Part shown: positions 35,080 through 46,857 of the stretch, piece after piece
How the letters are laid out: each line of letters starts with the position of its first letter
How positions within the stretch are numbered: the first letter of the stretch is position 1
NCBI RefSeq assembly: GCF_000321225.1
Contig: NW_004451529.1
Span: 124,001 to 188,000, forward strand
Reading direction: 5' to 3'
DNA: 64,000 nt
DNA from: Odobenus rosmarus divergens
Lineage: Eukaryota; Chordata; Mammalia; Carnivora; Odobenidae
Notes under the pieces: model-generated
Told to the model about the DNA's origin: nothing
Database searches by the model: none
The model's input: only the letters and a program-made list of their open reading frames with translations
Made by a program: the position numbers and the translations under genes

Positions 35080-36789
35080 CTCAGATTTCGGAATTGTGTG
35101 TAACTCATGAGTGCCACACTCCCAGGTCTCAACTCAAAGGCTGGCTTTGCTCTAGAGCCCAAACCTGGCTGTGGTAGATTATTTTCAAAGACAACTCTTG
35201 ATGAACTTTGCTGAAGGGAGGGAGGTAAAGTCATGCTTGGCTTTTTCCTACATTTGGGGTTTCCCTCTGGCATGTTTACCTTGTGAATAATGCTTCTCAG
35301 CGGCTAAATATAAAAAGTTAATTTGCCATCTGGATCCTCCACCTAAAACAGACGTGTCCGAGGTGTGCTGATAATCAACAATGAGGTGGTGGCCACAGAA
35401 GAGAAAGAAACTTTTAGGAATGAAACTTGGAGAGTGTGACGAATGTCGCGTTGTTGGCTGCCCCTGGTAAATCCAGCAGCAGCACACCATAGTTTGCTCT
35501 CAGTAAATTGGACTTCTGCAGCTGTGGGGTAGTATTGCAAATAGGTGGTGTCCATCCATAGATATAAAATCTGAGTTTGATTATGATAACAATATTGATT
35601 TCATGAGGTTTTCTTTTTCCTATTTTTTTTTTCACTGACTTCATGAATGAAATACTTGGTAGGAAAGCAAGTAATACACTTCCTGACCTTATGGTACATA
35701 TGTGTTGAGACTGAAGGATGTCATAGATGGGTGCCCTTATTCATAAAACATTAGGGGTAGAGCAAAGATCTTTCATTGTAAAAAGTGAGATTATTTCTTT
35801 AGAAACCATATAAATTACTGAAGGGAATTATGACCAAGGATATGTTTAGGGTGAGTAGATGCTAACTGTCCATCTCACTAGATGATTACTATTCTAAATA
35901 TTTTTCCATTAGCTAGTTTCAGCTCAGGAAATAGATTAGACCCTTAATGGCATAAGCAACCAGGAAATGAGCGATATATTTATAGATTTCACCAGTGAAT
36001 TTGAAATAAAACTTCGTGCCTATTAAAAATTCTGACTGTAATACTCAATGTAAATGCATTTTTTTATGCTTTTTAAAATGTTCCCTCCTCCTCTCCCGTC
36101 CCAAAGCTTTTGAAGGTCTGATATTCTCAATAGAGGGAATAAATTATCTAAAAGCATATTTTGAGGAAAGCCTGATTTTATATTAAGTATGAGGTATAAA
36201 ATTATCATTGAGTCGAGGTCATATGTTTTAGTGGTAGAAACTAACCCATTTCTGGTCTTGTTTTGGGGGTCTGCAGCAAAGTCAAAATCAGAGTGGCCAC
36301 CATGGACCACTTCTGATGGCCCCATTCAGGCCTAGAGCTTTTCCATTCTAAATGGTGCTGGAGGAAGTGTGTTCCCACCTTATTTAAGCCTAATGGCTTA
36401 GCCGTGCTTTGTGGAAGACTGGAAATGGCTGTGTCCTATACATAGACCAAGGGTAAGGTAGGCTTTGGCTTCCATTAGGGTCCTTACTTAAGAGGGCTTT
36501 GCCACTGAGCTGCTCTATTTGGGGCCTTTGACGTAAGCAGTTGAGTTAGAGAACCCCCGAAGGCCTGAACAGCCATACATCACCTGTGATTTGATAGAAT
36601 CCTGAAGTAAGCATTTCATTCCCCTTCTATGGGCCTTGTTTTCTGCATCTGTTAAGCAAAGGCTCTTGAGAAAGAGGGACTATTAAAAGCAGTGAAAAGA
36701 AAGCCTCAATTCAAAGACATTTTAAAATGGACTGAGGTTATTATTTGTGTTTTTATGGGGAATGAGGAATTAATATATTTACTTTCATT
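35080..36789. other. Intron, 1.7 kb without recognised repeats
   Basis: Several overlapping minus-strand frames lie at 35248-35644, none with a domain I know. The stretch could hold conserved non-coding sequence, but that cannot be shown from one genome. Confidence 0.4.
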
Positions 36790-36803
36790 ATGTGTAGAAA
36801 AAA

Positions 36804-36992
36804 ATTTTTTTTAAGATTATTTATTTATTTATTTGACAGAGAGAGAGAGGAAACACAAGCAGGGGGAGTGGGAAAGGGAGAAGCAGGCTTCCAGCAGAGC
36901 AGGGAGCCCGATGCGGGGCTTGATCCCAGGACCCTGGGATCATGACCTGAGCCGAAGGCAGATGCTTAACAACTGAGCCACCCAGGTGCCCC
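36804..36992 (-). repeat. SINEC full-length
   Basis: Antisense: AAGATTATTTATTTATTTATT, GACAGAGAGAGAGAGG and AACTGAGCCACCCAGGTGCCCC. TSD ATGTGTAGAAA at 36790-36800 and 36993-37003. Confidence 0.96.
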
Positions 36993-37003
36993 ATGTGTAG
37001 AAA

Positions 37004-38192
37004 TTTCTTTCATTTTCTTCTACAGCCTACTGATAAAAATCTGCATTTCTTGAGTTTTTCAGTCTGATACTCCAGATGTTTAGCACTCTGCTCTATAAAT
37101 AGGAGACATTTAGTAACTATGTGTTCTCTTGAACTTCACTGAAGTTAGATACAGCAAAGTTTTACCAACTACCTTTTCGTATTTGAATTGTTTCTAAGCC
37201 ATTATTAATGATGGATGGATGTTCATCAGCCCTTTTTATTTGTTTATACTAACAGAGCATTATTTTCATTAAATGGCCGGTTTAAATGAGAAGATACTTT
37301 TTGCTCTTTATTTTAAAATATTACAAAGTCCTATGCCTGTTCAAATGCTTTCAGATAAAACTGACCAATTACGCATTGGAACATCTGGACAACTTTAAAA
37401 TACAATCTAAAACTTGTATAGAAGCAGCCAAAGGTGAACCACTATGTTTTACTGGATCTACCTTTTTTTTTTATTTCTGTTGTATTTATTATATTTTTAA
37501 AGTTAGACTTTTAGATTAAAAAGCCCCAGGATAAACACATAAGGAAAACTTTCCAAACATCAAAGTTTAAAACATACTCAACACATCCTTGGTCTCCACC
37601 ATTTAACAGGAAATCCAATTAATCAAGTGCTATAAAATGTCAGTCTAGCAGCCAGGTAGTTCTGTCTCCCACCGCCCGGGGAAGTTGTATCTGGCTGGTC
37701 TGTTGCAGGTCTCCTCCGGCAACGCTTGGCCCTTGACAGGAAGCACTGAGTGTGTTTAAAGCTGTAAAACTGCATTCATTACTTCTCCAGTTCTTGTTCT
37801 GTGCGGATCCCAGGGACTGAAATCTGCAGTATGTGAGGCTTTGGTTTGTCACACTAAAGCCACACCCCTCAAAAGGCTTTACTTCCCTCCCTCCTGGTTT
37901 TGTTTCTTCTTCCTTCTTAAGCTTTTTCCCTTTCATCTTCCCCTCATTTTTTAAAAATGAAATTTTTACTTTTTCAGTGGCCTAACCCTAGCTTCTGGTT
38001 TCCTCCTCTGTAAATCAGGAATTAGATGGTACTCTCTAAAGCCAGTTCCAGTACTCTATGAATCCATGAGGTAGTATATATTTATGAATAAATATAATTG
38101 TCATCTTTTTCATGATAATTTCATCAACAAATTATGGGTTGGAAATATAAGTGGGGGAAAACTTTTCTTCTACCCTCTCAGGTTCTTTGTCT
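37004..38192. other. Intron, no recognised element
   Basis: Unique-looking intron. The minus frame 37640-37936 has no recognised family. Confidence 0.45.
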
Positions 38193-38690
38193 AGGGGCCT
38201 ATGAATTAAACTGACAAAAGACAGATTAACAGGAAAAAAGGCATATGTTTCTTTATTGATATTAATATTTTTTATATAAATAGCAACTTCACAGAAAAGA
38301 AATGAAAACCCAAAGAGGCAGCTAGATCTGGGAACTTATATACCGTTTTAACAAAGGGTGATAAATTGTAGAGAGGTGACTAGACAAAGGAGAAGGGGGT
38401 TTGGGCTTGGAGGGGGGTAAATTGTGAGAAGGTAACTAGGAAATGTAGGAGGGAAACTAATAGTAGAAAAGGGTTGTGGAGGGGGCCCCTTTACAGATGG
38501 GAATTTTCTTTACAAAAGGGAAATTTATACTCTGCCTTTAGGCAGATAGGGGGAGGGCAGAGAGTTCCCTCTGTGTCTGCGGCTTCTCAATTTCCTTCAG
38601 CTCAAAATAGTCCTTAGGCATATTTTGTGGCATATCTTGGGGTAGCATATTCTGGTCCCCTTCAGAAACCTAATAATCTGACATCTTTTT
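38193..38690 (-). repeat. Ancient LTR, family not assigned
   Basis: Contains AAACTGACAAAAGACAGATT, AACAGGAAAAAAGGCATATG, GGAACTTATATACCGTTTTA and GGCATATCTTGGGGTAGCAT, the antisense pattern of a dispersed ERV LTR. No coding remnant is attached. Confidence 0.5.
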
Positions 38691-38729
38691 AGAACCCTCC
38701 TATGTCTGAAATTCATAGATACCACTTTA

Positions 38730-38931
38730 TTTATTTTTTTTTTAAAAGATTTTATTTATTTATTTGAGAGAAAAAGAATGAGAGATAGAGAGCACGAGAG
38801 GGAAGAGGGTCAGAGGGAGAAGCAGACTCCCTGCCGAGCAGGGAGCCCGATGCGGGACTCGATCCCGGGACCCCAGGATCATGACCTGAGCCGAAGGCAG
38901 TCACTTAACCAACTGAGCCACCCAGGAGCCC
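38730..38931 (-). repeat. SINEC full-length
   Basis: Antisense: AAAGATTTTATTTATTTATT, GAGAGGGAAGAGGGTCAGAG and AACTGAGCCACCCAGGAGCC. The flanks TAGATACCACTTTAT and TAGATACTACTTTAT are the TSD. Confidence 0.96.
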
Positions 38932-38949
38932 TTAGATACTACTTTATAA

Positions 38950-39285
38950 AACTGATTGTTGAAGTTGAATAATATATATTCCAACATATAAGTAATTAAT
39001 ACTGATATATAAACAATGTCTGTAACAATGAGACACCACAAGTAATTTGTCAGTAACTATGATTTTTCCAATTTTAAGAATATTTAATATCAAAATATCA
39101 AATTATATACCTTAAATACATACAATTTTTTTTGTCAATTATACTTCAATAAAACTAAAAAAAGAAGAATATGTAAATGTTCTGGTTGTAATTCATGAGG
39201 CAAAAACCTTATAGAGTCAAAGTGAAAGAAAGTTCTTCACAGATATTAATGAATGACTCATTTATTGGTAATTTTCTTTTTTTTA
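38950..39285. other. Intron spacer
   Basis: AT-rich intron ending in a T-run that leads into an L1 3' end. Confidence 0.4.
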
Positions 39286-39482
39286 ATGTAATTTTTAAAA
39301 TTTAAATTCTATTAGCCAACCTATAGTACATCATTAGTTTTTGATATAATGTTCAGTGATTCATTAGTTGTGAATAACACCCAGTGTTCATCACATCAGG
39401 GGCCCTCCTTAATGCCTATCACCCAGTTACCCCATCCACCTACCCACCTCCCTTTCCACAACCCTCAGAATGCAATTTCTTA
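39286..39482 (-). repeat. Carnivore LINE-1 3' end, truncated
   Basis: The + strand shows AATTCTATTAGCCAACCTAT, CATCATTAGTTTTTGATATA and CACCCAGTGTTCATCACATC, the reverse complement of the carnivore L1 3' UTR. Confidence 0.8.
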
Positions 39483-39639
39483 ACATAATTGCACTTGATA
39501 TTGGTAATTTTCAATAGGGTTTGAGACAATATCAGTAGGACCTGAAATCATGGAAATTATTTTTGAAAGTCTAATAGTTGGAGGTCAATTTGGGATTTAA
39601 AAATAACCCCTTTCCATAATTTTAATTTGATATAGATCT

Positions 39640-39862
39640 ATATTCATGGTTCTCAACTCAGGGTAGCCCCCCACCCGGGGACATTTGGCAAAGTCTAAAA
39701 ACTTTGGAGTTGCCACAACCTTGGGGAATGGGTACTACTGATATCTCATGTGTAGAGGCCAGTGATGGTGCAGACCATCTTAAAATTTATAGGACAGCAT
39801 TCTATAAGAAAACATTATTCATCCCCAAATGTTAACAGTGCCATGTTTAAGAAATCTATATG
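39640..39862 (+). mobile_element. MER5A (hAT-Charlie non-autonomous transposon)
   Basis: GGTTCTCAACTCAGGGTAGC, GGGGACATTTGGCAAAGTCT, AGAGGCCAGTGATGGTGCAG, TAGGACAGCATTC and CCCCAAATGTTAACAGTGCC follow the MER5A consensus. Short and without transposase. Confidence 0.82.
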
Positions 39863-40133
39863 ACTCAATGGAGGGTTTTACAATTTGAAGTGTTTGCTCA
39901 TGTTTAATTCTGGTAGCTGTTGAAAACAAAATAGAGGTCATTAAAATTCATGTCTTAGCCATGCATATCATTACAAACTGCTTGCTGACTTTTGGCATTT
40001 TTCTTAGCCTTTTATTCTTATTTGGACAATTAGATTTTCGTGGTAGATTCTTGAGTTTGGTCTGAGGCAAACTATGGAAAACAAAAAGAGAAACCACTCA
40101 AAAGTTCCTACTAACCTGGCATTAAGTGTCCCG

Positions 40134-40267
40134 TCTAGGCAGGTTTAAAGATGGAGTAATTATTTATTTAATAGATTATAATTCTTTATAACAGTATGCT
40201 TCTAGGCAGGTTTAAAGATGGAGTAATTATTTATTTAATAGATTATAATTCTTTATAACAGTATGCT
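40134..40267. repeat. Exact 67-bp tandem duplication (two copies)
   Basis: Copy 1 is 40134-40200 and copy 2 is 40201-40267. Both start TCTAGGCAGGTTTAAAGATG and end ACAGTATGCT, and they are identical at every base. The unit is AT-rich and not part of a recognised transposon. Confidence 0.97.
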
Positions 40268-40269
40268 TC

Positions 40270-40862
40270 AAGGTGGAGTTATGGATGTTAAACTGAAGTA
40301 GACTCTACCAATCGTTTAGTCCAAAGCTGTTCTTTTAAAATAAAATAAGAACCTGCCTTAGATCACAGGTGTTTGGTTGTAGAACCAATATAAGGCATGA
40401 TTGCAACCCAGACACAAGGCACTTCACATTTGTAAGTTCTTTTCCTTAGCTCATTTATTAAAGCGGACTCTCACTAGCGCCTGCATCAAGCTTACTCAGC
40501 GTAGACTAAGAAAAGTCAGAGAGGAATTGATTTTGTGAACAAGGGGATTGGTAGTCATGGCCTTCCACCATTTACACAGCTTGCAACATATTATTAAAAA
40601 TGAGAAAGGGGAAAAGTACAGGAATAGGGAGGGAAATTTTCCCTTGAATCCTCAAAATGATAGCATTGCATTGCATTTCCTATCTTTTCTTTCCTCCACA
40701 ACAGTTGAAATTCTACAGTAATTTTCCAGTCAGTTATTTGCCTTTTTCCTTTTTAAAAAAGTTTCCATTATTATACCCAGTGGATTAAAGGGTATTCCTC
40801 TTTAGTCACTGAGTTGATGTAGTAAGATCTGTAAAAAGAGTTATCACAAAATGTGCACATCA
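40270..40862. other. Intron, no recognised element
   Basis: Unique-looking sequence between the tandem duplication and a nested SINE. Confidence 0.45.
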
Positions 40863-41200
40863 GGGGTGCCTTGCTGGCTCAGTGGATAGAGCATGTGACT
40901 CTTTTTTTTTTTTTTTAAGATTTATTTATTTGAGAGAGAGAGAGAGAGAGCATGTGTGCACAAGTGGGAGGGGCAGAGGGAGAGGGAGAGAGAATCTGAA
41001 GTAGACTCCGAGCTGAGCATGGAGCCCAATGCAGGGCTCGATCTCACAACCCTGAGATCTTGACCTGAGCTGAAACCAAGAGTCAGATGCTTAACCAACT
41101 GAGCCACCAAGGCACCGTGAGCATGCGATTCTCAATCTCAGGGTTGTGCATTCAAGTCCCACATTGGGCCTGGAGGCTACTTAAAATTAAAAACAAAATG
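40863..41200 (+). repeat. SINEC short form, split by another SINE
   Basis: The left part, GGGGTGCCTTGCTGGCTCAG to GAGCATGTGACTC (40863-40901), continues at 41119 as GAGCATGCGATTC, then CAAGTCCCACATTGGG and GGAGGCTACTTAAAATTAAA. Confidence 0.92.
40902..41118 (-). repeat. SINEC inserted in a SINEC
   Basis: Antisense full-length SINE between the two halves. It has a T-tail, AAGATTTATTTATTTGAGAG and CCAACTGAGCCACCAAGGCACC. The TSD is part of the outer SINE: GAGCATGTGACTC and GAGCATGCGATTC. Confidence 0.95.
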
Positions 41201-41767
41201 TTCGCATTAAAGAGCAAGTTTTTCAGGGATCTAGTAGCGTAAGCAGCATCATGAAGCTGTAGCTTGACTAATTTCATGTCACAGTAGGATAAAATTTTTT
41301 AAAAATACAAGCCAGGGCTGTGACTACCCTGAAACTGGGGATTTGAGGAAAATACTGGCAGAGAAGGAGATCTATAGAGATCACTGTTAGTAGTAATTGG
41401 AACATACTGGTCTGATTTAATTTGAGATATTCAAAATAATTAGGCTGTTGAGTATAATTATCACCATTTAAATAAAGTTAAAATGTTAATGTACTAAAGT
41501 AACGTCTCATTTGGTGCCAGTGGAAAACAAAATGTTTAACCACTATTGCAGAAGTCACTAAATCTCTGTTACAGTCTGTTTAGCAAGTTAATACTTTTTC
41601 CTTTTTGCTTTTCAAATACTATTCCCTAATTTTGCATTTAATTCATCTTTTCCTGAAAACCTGTTAATTGCATGTGCTTTAGCCTTACAGAAGAGACTGT
41701 TGCTTAGCAACTGCCAAAATAACTAATAAGCCTGTATCTAGTAAAGGCTCAAAAGACTTATTTATTT
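41201..41767. other. Intron, no recognised element
   Basis: Unique-looking intron. Confidence 0.45.
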
Positions 41768-41782
41768 TAAATTTATGTATTT

Positions 41783-41813
41783 TTTTTTTTTTAAAGATTT
41801 TATTTAATTATTC

Positions 41814-41844
<31 letters not shown>

Positions 41845-41965
41845 GCAGAGGGAGAAGCAGGCTCCCAAGGAGCAGGGAGCCTGATGCGGGACTCGATCCC
41901 GGGAGTCCGGGATCACGACCTGAGCCGAAGGCAGACGCTTAACCATCTGAGCCACCCAGGCACCC
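41783..41965 (-). repeat. SINEC full-length
   Basis: Antisense with GA-repeat middle and CATCTGAGCCACCCAGGCACCC. Exact TSD TAAATTTATGTATTT at 41768-41782 and 41966-41980. Confidence 0.97.
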
Positions 41966-42229
41966 TAAATTTATGTATTTCTTTATTGACCATTAAAACC
42001 AAGAGGAAGTTGTTTCATTCTGAGTTTCTTCTGATTTCTGCATCTTTTTTGTAACTTATATATGGGCTTTTTGTAGTAAAAACAAAACAAAAACCACAAT
42101 ATATTTAATGTAAACAGTGGCTTTTCTCCCTTCAACCTCTTAGTAACATTGTTGTATATTCGTCATTTTCTTTAGTTACTTTTTTTTCAACATAATACCT
42201 TGTCAGTGATATATGCTGGGTAAAGAAAT

Positions 42230-42425
42230 GGTGCCTGGGTGGCTCAGTTGGTTAAGTGACTGCCTTCCGCTCAGGTCATGATCCTGGAGTCCCGGGATTG
42301 AGTCCCACATCGGGCTTCCTGCTCAGCAGGGAGTCTGCTTCTCCCTCTGACCCTCTTCCATCTCGTGCTTTCTATCTCTCATTCTCTCTCTCTCTCAAAT
42401 AAATAAATAAAATCTTTAAAAAAAA
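42230..42425 (+). repeat. SINEC full-length (CTGACCCTC subfamily)
   Basis: GGTGCCTGGGTGGCTCAG head, CTGGAGTCCCGGGATTGAG body and AAATAAATAAATAAAATC tail. Confidence 0.95.
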
Positions 42426-42426
42426 A

Positions 42427-43555
42427 TGGTTTCTAATCGTTGGATACAAAATTCTAAAATACTGTTTTTTAATGCTAAGGAAACTATTTTCTTTTTAGAG
42501 GAAATACATTTAGGCTTTAGGAGAGGGAAGTAGAGATAATGGTATTACCTATAATGGTTTTATTTTTTGATTATTTGACCCAGAAGTATCTCAGAAGAGT
42601 CATGTAAGCTAAGGGATTTGGGGTGGGAAGTGGTGCTGTCAACATTGCAAGGTACTATCACTTAGCCTTCACTTGCCAGAGGTTTAAGTCTTCCCACTAT
42701 GACCTGGAGAGTTGTATTATTATCCAAATCTCAGACCCATTTCCTTCCCTTTGCTTCTGTTCAACTGCCCTGGGGTAAATACAAAATACCAGTAAATTTG
42801 TTTACCGCTTCCTTTGTATTCTGTGGCATTGTAAGGTTAAAGGCCACTTTTACAAATATATTAATAATAAAAAGAACACAGAAAATTTATGTTAATAGTG
42901 CTAATGCAGTCTGCATTAAAGAGAAACTGTGTGTGATTTCAAAGAGAACTTTTGTCTTGGAACAAAGCTCCTTTACAAAAATGGCTGCTTTATAATTTTT
43001 TCTTATGGAGGCTTTGGACAAATTTATAGCTATTTTCTTTCACAGGAAAGAACTCCTAGGCGATCGTCTTGCACAATGGTTAATCACCCTATACATATCA
43101 GTGGGATTTTTTTTTAATGAAATATCTTTATTAAGATATTACCCTAACAAAAAATAAAGGGTTTTGTTTTTGTTTTTTAGCAATATTGAATTACTGGTAG
43201 TTGCGGTAACTATAATAGAACAGTTATCTACAATTGGCTAATATAGGACTCATTTATAAAGTGCCATCTGTAAGATCATGTACTGTGTTCATACCTCATT
43301 TATATTGTCAACCCTTGTATAGAAGGAACAATGTAGAATAACTGGAGTTAAGTTTAAAAGTGTACATAAACGTGTATACTTAGTAAGTTATCTGATAAAT
43401 ACATGATGTGCTAAAGAATCAAATAGTTTAGGACAAAAACAATTTCTTAAAAGAGATGTGTATGAGGGAGATAGATAATGGCAGGAAGAATGGAGAGGAG
43501 GGAAAAAATGTTACTGTTGAAATTTAAAGAGTGGCTTTAGAGTAAAAGTTTTCTT
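42427..43555. other. Intron, no recognised element
   Basis: AT-rich. The frames 42699-42995 and 42929-43117 overlap and have no recognised homology. Confidence 0.45.
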
Positions 43556-43670
43556 TTTTTAAATTTTATTATGTTATGTTAGTTGCCATACATCATTAGT
43601 TTTTGATGTAGTGATCCACAGTTCATTGTTTTCATGTAACACCCAGTGCTCCAGGCAGTACGGCACATGT
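43556..43670 (-). repeat. Carnivore LINE-1 3' end, short
   Basis: The + strand shows TTTTATTATGTTATGTTAGT, CATACATCATTAGTTTTTGA and GTAACACCCAGTGCTCC. A severely 5'-truncated L1 insertion. Confidence 0.8.
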
Positions 43671-44324
43671 TTTGTTAATAGTGAATAAAATAGTTAATAA
43701 AAGCAGCCAGTTAATGATGCTTCCATTATGTGTTCCAAGTGCAGATAATGGAAAAATTCATTTTATTCTTTATAAAGTTTAATACCAGAACTTCTTGCTT
43801 AACATTAATTTTGTTATTTAGTCAACCTCATGGGGCAGTTTTCCTATGAAATTCCTTTAGACAGCTCTCCTCTATACATGGGAATAGAAAATAGAAAGTA
43901 TGGAAAAAACATTTAATTGAAAATTTTCAAATAGTGAACATTTTATTTATTTTAGCTCTTAATTTTTACTTGTTTTTCTAGTGTAGTCATTTGACAGAGA
44001 TGATTAGAAATAACATCTACCAATTAATCACTAATTAGAGTTTTTCCTTCATTCCCTGTTTTTGTACTCTTTGGTAGTAAGTAGTAAAGTATCAAAAGCT
44101 AGGTGGCCATTAGGAGAAGCAAAAGGCATTATATTTACATAAATTAAAATTACCCACAAATCAATATTTAATATATATTTGTATTCAGTTTTACAATCTG
44201 ATCATTTATACAGATTTGTCAGCATATATACATTGCTCTAGTCTCAGCTTGGTCATTTAGTATTATAAATTGTAATATTATGTTGCATACTTAAAATTCT
44301 CCACAAATGCATGCTAAGTTGTCC
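43671..44324. other. Intron, no recognised element
   Basis: AT-rich intron. Confidence 0.45.
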
Positions 44325-44338
44325 CAAATGGACATTTT

Positions 44339-44464
44339 AATTTTTTTTTTTATTTTTTAAAGATTTTATTTTCAAGTACCCTTGACACCCAGTGGGGGGC
44401 TGGAAGTCACAACTCCAATATCAAGAGTCACACACTCCACTGACTGAGCCAGCCAGGTGCCCCT
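44339..44464 (-). repeat. SINEC short form, first of an antisense tandem pair
   Basis: Antisense short SINE ending GACTGAGCCAGCCAGGTGCCCC. CAAATGGACATTTT precedes it (44325-44338) and CAAAGGGACTTT follows (44465-44476). Confidence 0.9.
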
Positions 44465-44476
44465 CAAAGGGACTTT

Positions 44477-44717
44477 CTTTTTTTAAAGATTATTTATTTA
44501 TTCATCCATTCATTCATTCATTTATTTATTTGACAGAAAGAGAGTGTGCACGAGTGCACAGGCAATCCAGTGTTGGGGGGAGGAGCAGAGGGGGAGGGAG
44601 GAGAGAATCTCCAGCAGACTCCACACTGAGCATGGAGCCTGATGGGAGACTCAGTCTCATGACCCTGAGATCATGACCTGAGCAGAAACCAAAAGTGGGG
44701 TGTTCAACCAACGGAGC
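44477..44717 (-). repeat. SINEC long form, second of an antisense tandem pair
   Basis: Antisense SINE with a degenerate ATTC/ATTT tetranucleotide tail, CATGACCTGAGCAGAAACC and a damaged head (CAACGGAGCCAAAGG). A third target copy, CAAAGGGACACTTTT, lies at 44718-44732. Confidence 0.88.
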
Positions 44718-44962
44718 CAAAGGGACACTTTTAAATAAGGATGCATCATAATGCATTAGAATTCATAACTGAAAGTAAACTCTTGGGCAGCTACGTAGAC
44801 ACTAATTCTCTCTTAACTTCCTGCTGTCTTTTATGAGTAACACATAAGGATGTTAGCTATTTTTAGGTAAAAAATAAAAATGATATTGGAGCAATATACG
44901 TTATGATGATACTTTATGACAGTTCTTAAACCTGAAATGACCATTTTTGGGAGAATATTTTA

Positions 44963-45157
44963 TTTTATTTAATTAATTTTTTAAAAAAGATTTTCTTTAT
45001 TTGAGAAAGAGAAACAGCATGAGAGGGGACAGGGTCAGAGGGAGAAGCAGGCTCCCCGTTGAGCAGGGAGCCCGATGTGGGACTCAATCCCAGGACCCTG
45101 GAATCATGACCTGAGCTGAAGGCAGCCGCTTAACCAAGTGAGCCACCCAGGCGCCCC
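44963..45157 (-). repeat. SINEC full-length
   Basis: Antisense: AAAAGATTTTCTTTATTTGA, GACAGGGTCAGAGG and GTGAGCCACCCAGGCGCCCC. TSD TGGGAGAATATTTTA at 44948-44962, and with one change at 45158-45172. Confidence 0.96.
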
Positions 45158-45196
45158 TGGGAAAATATTTTAGATTGAACATAAAAATAAATTCTT

Positions 45197-45310
45197 GAGT
45201 CTCCTGGCTGGCTTGGTAGGTAGAGCATATGACTCTTGATCTCAGGATTGTAAATTCAAGCCCCACATTGGGTGTAGAGATTACTTAAAAATAAAATCTT
45301 TAAAAAAAAT
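45197..45310 (+). repeat. SINEC short form
   Basis: CTCCTGGCTGGCTTGGTAGG, AGAGCATATGACTCTTGATC, TCAAGCCCCACATTGGGTG and AGATTACTTAAAAATAAAAT. The flanks share AAAAATAAA. Confidence 0.9.
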
Positions 45311-45314
45311 AAAA

Positions 45315-45675
45315 ATAAACATTCTTCTTGAAGTGAATGAAATTGCTACCACTCCTACTAAGACCACTGTTAAAAAATATTAAGGTCTTTTTATTGTTTT
45401 TCTATTAACCCATTAAGCAATTTACTCTTGCTCTTAAAGCAAACAAAAGGCCAATTTTAAACAACAGAGAAGCTGCTGTTGACAGGTCATTGAAGGAATG
45501 CTGCTTCAATCCACAGGATATTTTCTATTGTGGCAGACTGTTAATATGTGCATTACACTTGTCAGTAGTTGGCCTCAGTTTTTTTTCTATTTGCAAATGC
45601 CTTATAAATAATACTGTTAGATGCAAAATGAGTTTTTAGTTCATATTTTGAATATACAATGATATAATAATAAAG
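45315..45675. other. Intron, no recognised element
   Basis: Unique-looking intron. Confidence 0.45.
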
Positions 45676-45689
45676 GAAAATACTAAGAG

Positions 45690-45797
45690 GGGGACGCCTG
45701 GCTGCCTCAGTCAGTGGAACATATGACTCTTGATCTTGGGGTCCTGAGCTCAAGCCTCATGTTGGGCATAGAACTTGCTTATAAAAAATTTAAAAGC
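45690..45797 (+). repeat. SINEC short form
   Basis: GGGACGCCTGGCTGCCTCAG, ACATATGACTCTTGATCTTG and CAAGCCTCATGTTGGGCA. TSD AAAATACTAAGAG on both sides (downstream copy 45798-45810). Confidence 0.94.
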
Positions 45798-45929
45798 AAA
45801 ATACTAAGAGAAGAGAGATACAAAGTGCAGCTTTGGAAATTGTGAAGCTTCTATTTCAGGATCTCCAAGTTGAGTTTACTTCTTTCTTGAATTCATTTTA
45901 TGATAAACCTGTTGGACGCACAGCCTTTG

Positions 45930-46125
45930 TAATCACATATTTCAGTTTTAATCATGGCTTTCATTTACTAGCAGTGTGACCTTAAATTACTTAAACCCAT
46001 AGGGCAGTGGTTTACTCTTCTGTAAAATGGGGATAATAAAATCAGCGTCAGAGTATTGTTGTAAAAATTAGGAGAGTGTAGTTAAAGCTCCATCCCAGCA
46101 CAGTAGATGTTAAATAATGTGTTAC
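45930..46125 (+). repeat. MIR SINE
   Basis: TTTACTAGCAGTGTGACCTT, TCTTCTGTAAAATGGGGATA and GTATTGTTGTAAAAATTAGG match the MIR core and 3' part. Confidence 0.82.
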
Positions 46126-46855
46126 TTCTCTCTTCCCTCCTCCTACACACCTCATCAAACTCAGTTGATCTCTTTGAAATGAAATGGATTAAAATTTTAT
46201 TGGTCAGGTCTAAGCTTCCAGATAAGTTGTTACTCTAAACCATTGTATAGGATATTTCTTAATTCTAAGGTACCAACGAACAATGGAAAATCTTGTTATA
46301 ATACAATTATAAAGAAGGATTATGTATTTCCACATGTTAGCCCATAGTAACAGTGTTTTGTTGATCAGGTTACAACAGATGAATATCAGTATACAACAAA
46401 TGCTGTCTTTGTTCCCTGTTCTTGTCACAATTGCTTAATTTAATAAGAGGTAATTGATTAAACTCTGTCAGCATTGTCATCAGGAAACTGGAGAGGGCTG
46501 CGAAAGTACAGGAGACTCCACACACACACGTTATCAACCTTTCATGTCCTCTAACCTGTCTCAGTGATTTCTGACAGAAGGACGTGTGTAAATTAACCAA
46601 ATTGCTCCCAAATAAAGCAACATCTAAAAACATTTAATTGCTTAGGGAACACTGGTGGAAGGTTGGAGTTGTGTGACATCATCTATTTCTTTCTCCTGGA
46701 TTTTTATTAATTGGATAAGGAAATAGAAAATGGAGACATTGTGTTCTCGGATACTGAGACTACCATCCCCCCCACCCTCAGTTCTGAAAGTTACAATTCC
46801 ATTTTCTCTTTGGTGTTAAAAAATGATCTTGTCCCTGCAGACATCATTTTTATTA
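46126..46855. other. Intron, no recognised element
   Basis: Two overlapping minus frames (46210-46428, 46370-46633) show no domain. No repeat is recognised. Confidence 0.45.
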
Positions 46856-46857
46856 AT

